Shown here: in pieces, positions 5,918-7,626 of the stretch
Layout of the letters: each line of letters begins with the position of its first letter
How positions within the stretch are numbered: the first letter of the stretch is position 1
Assembly: GCA_025935735.1 (NCBI GenBank)
Contig: JAICUS010000277.1
Span: forward strand, 1 to 7,626
Source of the DNA: Solirubrobacteraceae bacterium
Lineage (GTDB): Bacteria; Actinomycetota; Thermoleophilia; Solirubrobacterales; Solirubrobacteraceae
Length of the DNA stretch: 7,626 bases
Direction of reading: 5' to 3'
Translations under genes and position numbers: made by a program
The notes under the pieces: generated by a model
Seen by the model: only the letters and a program-made list of their open reading frames with translations
Told to the model about the DNA's origin: nothing
Database searches by the model: none

Positions 5918-5926
5918 AGCGGCCCC

Positions 5927-6859
5927 ATGCCCGGTGAACGCGTACTGGTCACGGGCGGCTGCGGCTTCATCGGCAGCACGCTCGTCCCCCTGCTGCTCGA
6001 GCGCTCCGCCCAGGTGCGCATCCTCGACAACCTGGTGGCCGGCGGCCCGGAGCCGCCGGCGCAGGCCGAGCTGACCGTCGGCGACGTGCGCCACCCGGAG
6101 GACGTCGAGACCGCGGCCCGCGACTGCGACGCGATCATCCACCTCGCCGCCGCGGGCAACGTGCCGGACTCGATCACCGACCCGGTGGCGAACTTCGAGG
6201 TCAACGCTCGCGGCACGCTCAACGTCCTGCGCGCGGCCGTGGACGCCAAGGTCCGGCGGCTCGTCTTCGCCTCCACGGGCGGGGCGCTGATCGGCGCGGC
6301 CGAGCCCCCGGTGGACGAGGAGAGCGTCCCCCGCCCGCTCAGCCCCTACGGCGCCAGCAAGCTGGCCGGCGAGGGCTACCTGCACGCGTTCCGGGGCTCC
6401 TACGGGCTCGACGCCGTCGCGCTGCGCTTCGGCAACGTCTACGGCCCGCACTCCGCCCACAAGAAGGGCGCGGTGACGATGTTCATCAAGCGCTCGCTGC
6501 GCGGGGAGCCGCTGGTGATCTACGGCGACGGCAGCGCGTCGCGCGACTTCATCCACGTGCGCGACCTGTGCGACGGCATCCTCGCCGGGCTGGACGCGGC
6601 CGACCCGCCCGCGGTCGTCCACCTCGCCTCGGGCCGCGAGACGCCGATCGGCGAGCTCGCGCGGCTGATCCTCGAGGCCACCGGCGCCGAGGTCCCGATC
6701 GACCACCTTCCCGCCCGCGCGGGCGAGGTGGAGCGCAACGTCGCCGCCACCGCGCTGGCGTCCGAGGCGCTCGGCTTCACCGCCCGCGTCGCGCTGCGCG
6801 ACGGCCTGGCGGAGACCGTGGAGTGGTTCAAGCAGACCGGCGCCTGGCGGCCCGCCTAG
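5927..6859 (+). CDS. NAD-dependent epimerase, UDP-glucose 4-epimerase-like extended SDR
   Basis: This 310-residue protein opens with a Rossmann loop, TGGCGFIG (9-16; Gly10, Gly13, Gly16). Asp34 in ILDNL predicts NAD specificity. Further motifs are GDVRH (52-56), IIHLAA (70-75), VNARGTLNVL (92-101), the catalytic Ser116-Thr117, and Tyr141-x3-Lys145 in SPYGASK. The C-terminal half has RFGNVYGP and the SASRDFIHVRDLCDGI stretch typical of UDP-hexose 4-epimerases and related 4,6-dehydratases. It is probably cytoplasmic and interconverts nucleotide sugars that could feed the adjacent glycosyltransferase; the exact sugar cannot be read. The frame is open upstream to 5645, but that part is antisense to the glycosyltransferase gene and the Rossmann strand begins right after the ATG at 5927. 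The stop codon lies inside the 3' end of the convergent Crp-like gene. Confidence 0.92.
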   Translation: MPGERVLVTGGCGFIGSTLVPLLLERSAQVRILDNLVAGGPEPPAQAELTVGDVRHPEDVETAARDCDAIIHLAAAGNVPDSITDPVANFEVNARGTLNVLRAAVDAKVRRLVFASTGGALIGAAEPPVDEESVPRPLSPYGASKLAGEGYLHAFRGSYGLDAVALRFGNVYGPHSAHKKGAVTMFIKRSLRGEPLVIYGDGSASRDFIHVRDLCDGILAGLDAADPPAVVHLASGRETPIGELARLILEATGAEVPIDHLPARAGEVERNVAATALASEALGFTARVALRDGLAETVEWFKQTGAWRPA

Positions 6860-7625
6860 CGGCGCGCGCACGCTCCGTCCGGACCTCGTCGGCGAGGATC
6901 CGCGCGTCGCCGGTGACCTCGCGGGCGAGCGCGAGCTGCTCGGCCATCCGGGCGCGCAGGTGATCCCGCCGGCCGCGCTGGCCGGGGGCGTGCGCCGGCG
7001 GCGGGAGCTGCCAGCCGCCGTCGCCGCGGCGCCGCAGCGCGCCGCCGGCCAGCAGCGCGGCCAGGGCCGCGTCCGCCTGCTCGCGCGTCACGTCGAGGAG
7101 CCCGGCCAGCGCGGCGGCGTCGAGCTCGCGCGGCAGCGCCGGCCCCTCGGCGGCCGCCAGCCCCCAGCGCGCCGCCAGCCGCCAGAGCGCCGCCAGCAGG
7201 CGCTCCTCCGGCGCCTCGCCGTCCGCCGCCGCCGTGAGCCGCAGCCCCCGCACGCGCGGCGTGGCACCCGCGCCGGCGACGTCCCGCGCGGCCTCCAGGG
7301 CGCCGGCGAAGGCCGCGCCGACCACCGCCAGCCGGGCGCCGGTGCAGGCGCGCCACGCGCCGCCGTCGTCCCACGGGTCGACCGCGTCGCCCGGCCCGAA
7401 CACCTCTCCCCCGGTGTGCCGGAGCCAGCCGGCGAGCACGGCGAGCCAGGCCGTCTGGGGCCCGAGCGAACGGGGCTCCGGCGGCTCCCAGTCGCCCGCC
7501 TCGAGGGTGAGCACGGGCAGCAGCGCGGCGTGGGCGAGGGCGCTCGCTCCCCCCGCGACGAGCGCCGCTGCGAGCCGCGGATCGGCGTCTCGGAGGGAAG
7601 CCGACCGCTCACTGAGAACGGGCAC
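6828..7625 (-). CDS. Crp/Fnr-like transcriptional regulator with a divergent sensor domain
   Basis: From a GTG at 7625 this gives 265 residues. The N-terminal half resembles a degenerate cyclic-nucleotide-binding-like beta-roll: WLAVLAGWL (60-68), FGPGDAVDPWDD (76-87) and ARLAVVGAAF (97-106). Residues 141-206 fit a Crp-type winged helix: ERLLAALWRLAARWG, then LDAAALAGLLDVTREQADAALAAL as helix-turn-helix, and a wing GALRRRGDGGWQL. A Pro/Gly/Arg-rich linker and a charged helix (221-265) extend beyond the normal family end. I see no intact phosphate-binding cassette of the classical cAMP type, so any ligand is unknown. The start may be further upstream, outside the window. The 3' end overlaps the SDR gene by 32 bp on the opposite strand, and the last residues (an Arg/Ala repeat) lie largely in that overlap. 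The family call comes from the HTH half. Confidence 0.72.
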   Translation of the reverse strand: MPVLSERSASLRDADPRLAAALVAGGASALAHAALLPVLTLEAGDWEPPEPRSLGPQTAWLAVLAGWLRHTGGEVFGPGDAVDPWDDGGAWRACTGARLAVVGAAFAGALEAARDVAGAGATPRVRGLRLTAAADGEAPEERLLAALWRLAARWGLAAAEGPALPRELDAAALAGLLDVTREQADAALAALLAGGALRRRGDGGWQLPPPAHAPGQRGRRDHLRARMAEQLALAREVTGDARILADEVRTERARAARRAARRRSA

Positions 7626-7626
7626 C

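Noticed and set aside
5645..5926. N-terminal extension of the SDR frame.
   Set aside because: It is antisense to the glycosyltransferase start; the Rossmann fold begins directly after the ATG at 5927.
4964..6871. A 635-codon minus-strand open frame.
   Set aside because: It shadows the glycosyltransferase and the SDR gene; it has Arg/Ala/Gly-rich low-complexity sequence without family motifs, as expected of GC-rich antisense frames.
1..7626. CRISPR arrays, insertion sequences, phage or defence genes.
   Set aside because: No regularly spaced repeats, terminal inverted repeats, transposase or integrase motifs, or nuclease/helicase cassettes were seen on either strand.

Overview
The window looks like chromosomal DNA from a very GC-rich actinobacterium. 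The best fit is the class Thermoleophilia (Solirubrobacter/Conexibacter-like). This is inferred from the extreme GC bias at third codon positions, the protein styles (Ala/Arg/Gly-rich, with a Crp-like regulator of a type I associate with that group), and start codons preceded by TA-rich -10-like hexamers instead of Shine-Dalgarno sequences. No species can be named from the sequence alone.

Layout from left to right. (1) 1-967, minus strand: an NAD-dependent epimerase (extended SDR) missing only its extreme C-terminus at the window edge. It is divergent from (2) 1065-2006, plus: a YihY/BrkB-family membrane protein. (3) 2007-2599: a decayed drug-export module. It holds a perfect 14-bp palindromic operator on a -10-like element, a short TetR-like leader remnant, and the C-terminal half of an ABC-2 permease. 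The permease lacks its N-terminus and carries a frameshift. (4) 2571-3563, plus: a GlpQ-type glycerophosphodiester phosphodiesterase whose start lies inside the permease remnant. (5) 3569-3919, minus: a small acidic-tailed protein of unknown function. It is divergent from (6) 3987-5066, plus: an enolase-superfamily enzyme with a TTG start and a KxD motif where KxK is usual. (7) 5068-5901, minus: a family 2 glycosyltransferase of the dolichol-phosphate-mannose-synthase type. Only 25 bp separate its start from (8) 5927-6859, plus: a UDP-glucose-4-epimerase-like SDR. (9) 6828-7625, minus: a Crp/Fnr-like regulator whose 3' end overlaps gene 8 by 32 bp.

The genes mostly alternate in strand, in divergent or convergent pairs, so there is no long operon and no obvious single system. 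The glycosyltransferase and SDR sharing one tiny promoter region plausibly act in surface-glycan or glycolipid synthesis. The GDPD and YihY protein fit envelope and phospholipid turnover only loosely. I see no mobile element, CRISPR array, tRNA or rRNA. The observations most worth a second look are the collapsed TetR/ABC module with its surviving operator, the recurrent leaderless-promoter spacing, and the KxD enolase-superfamily enzyme.
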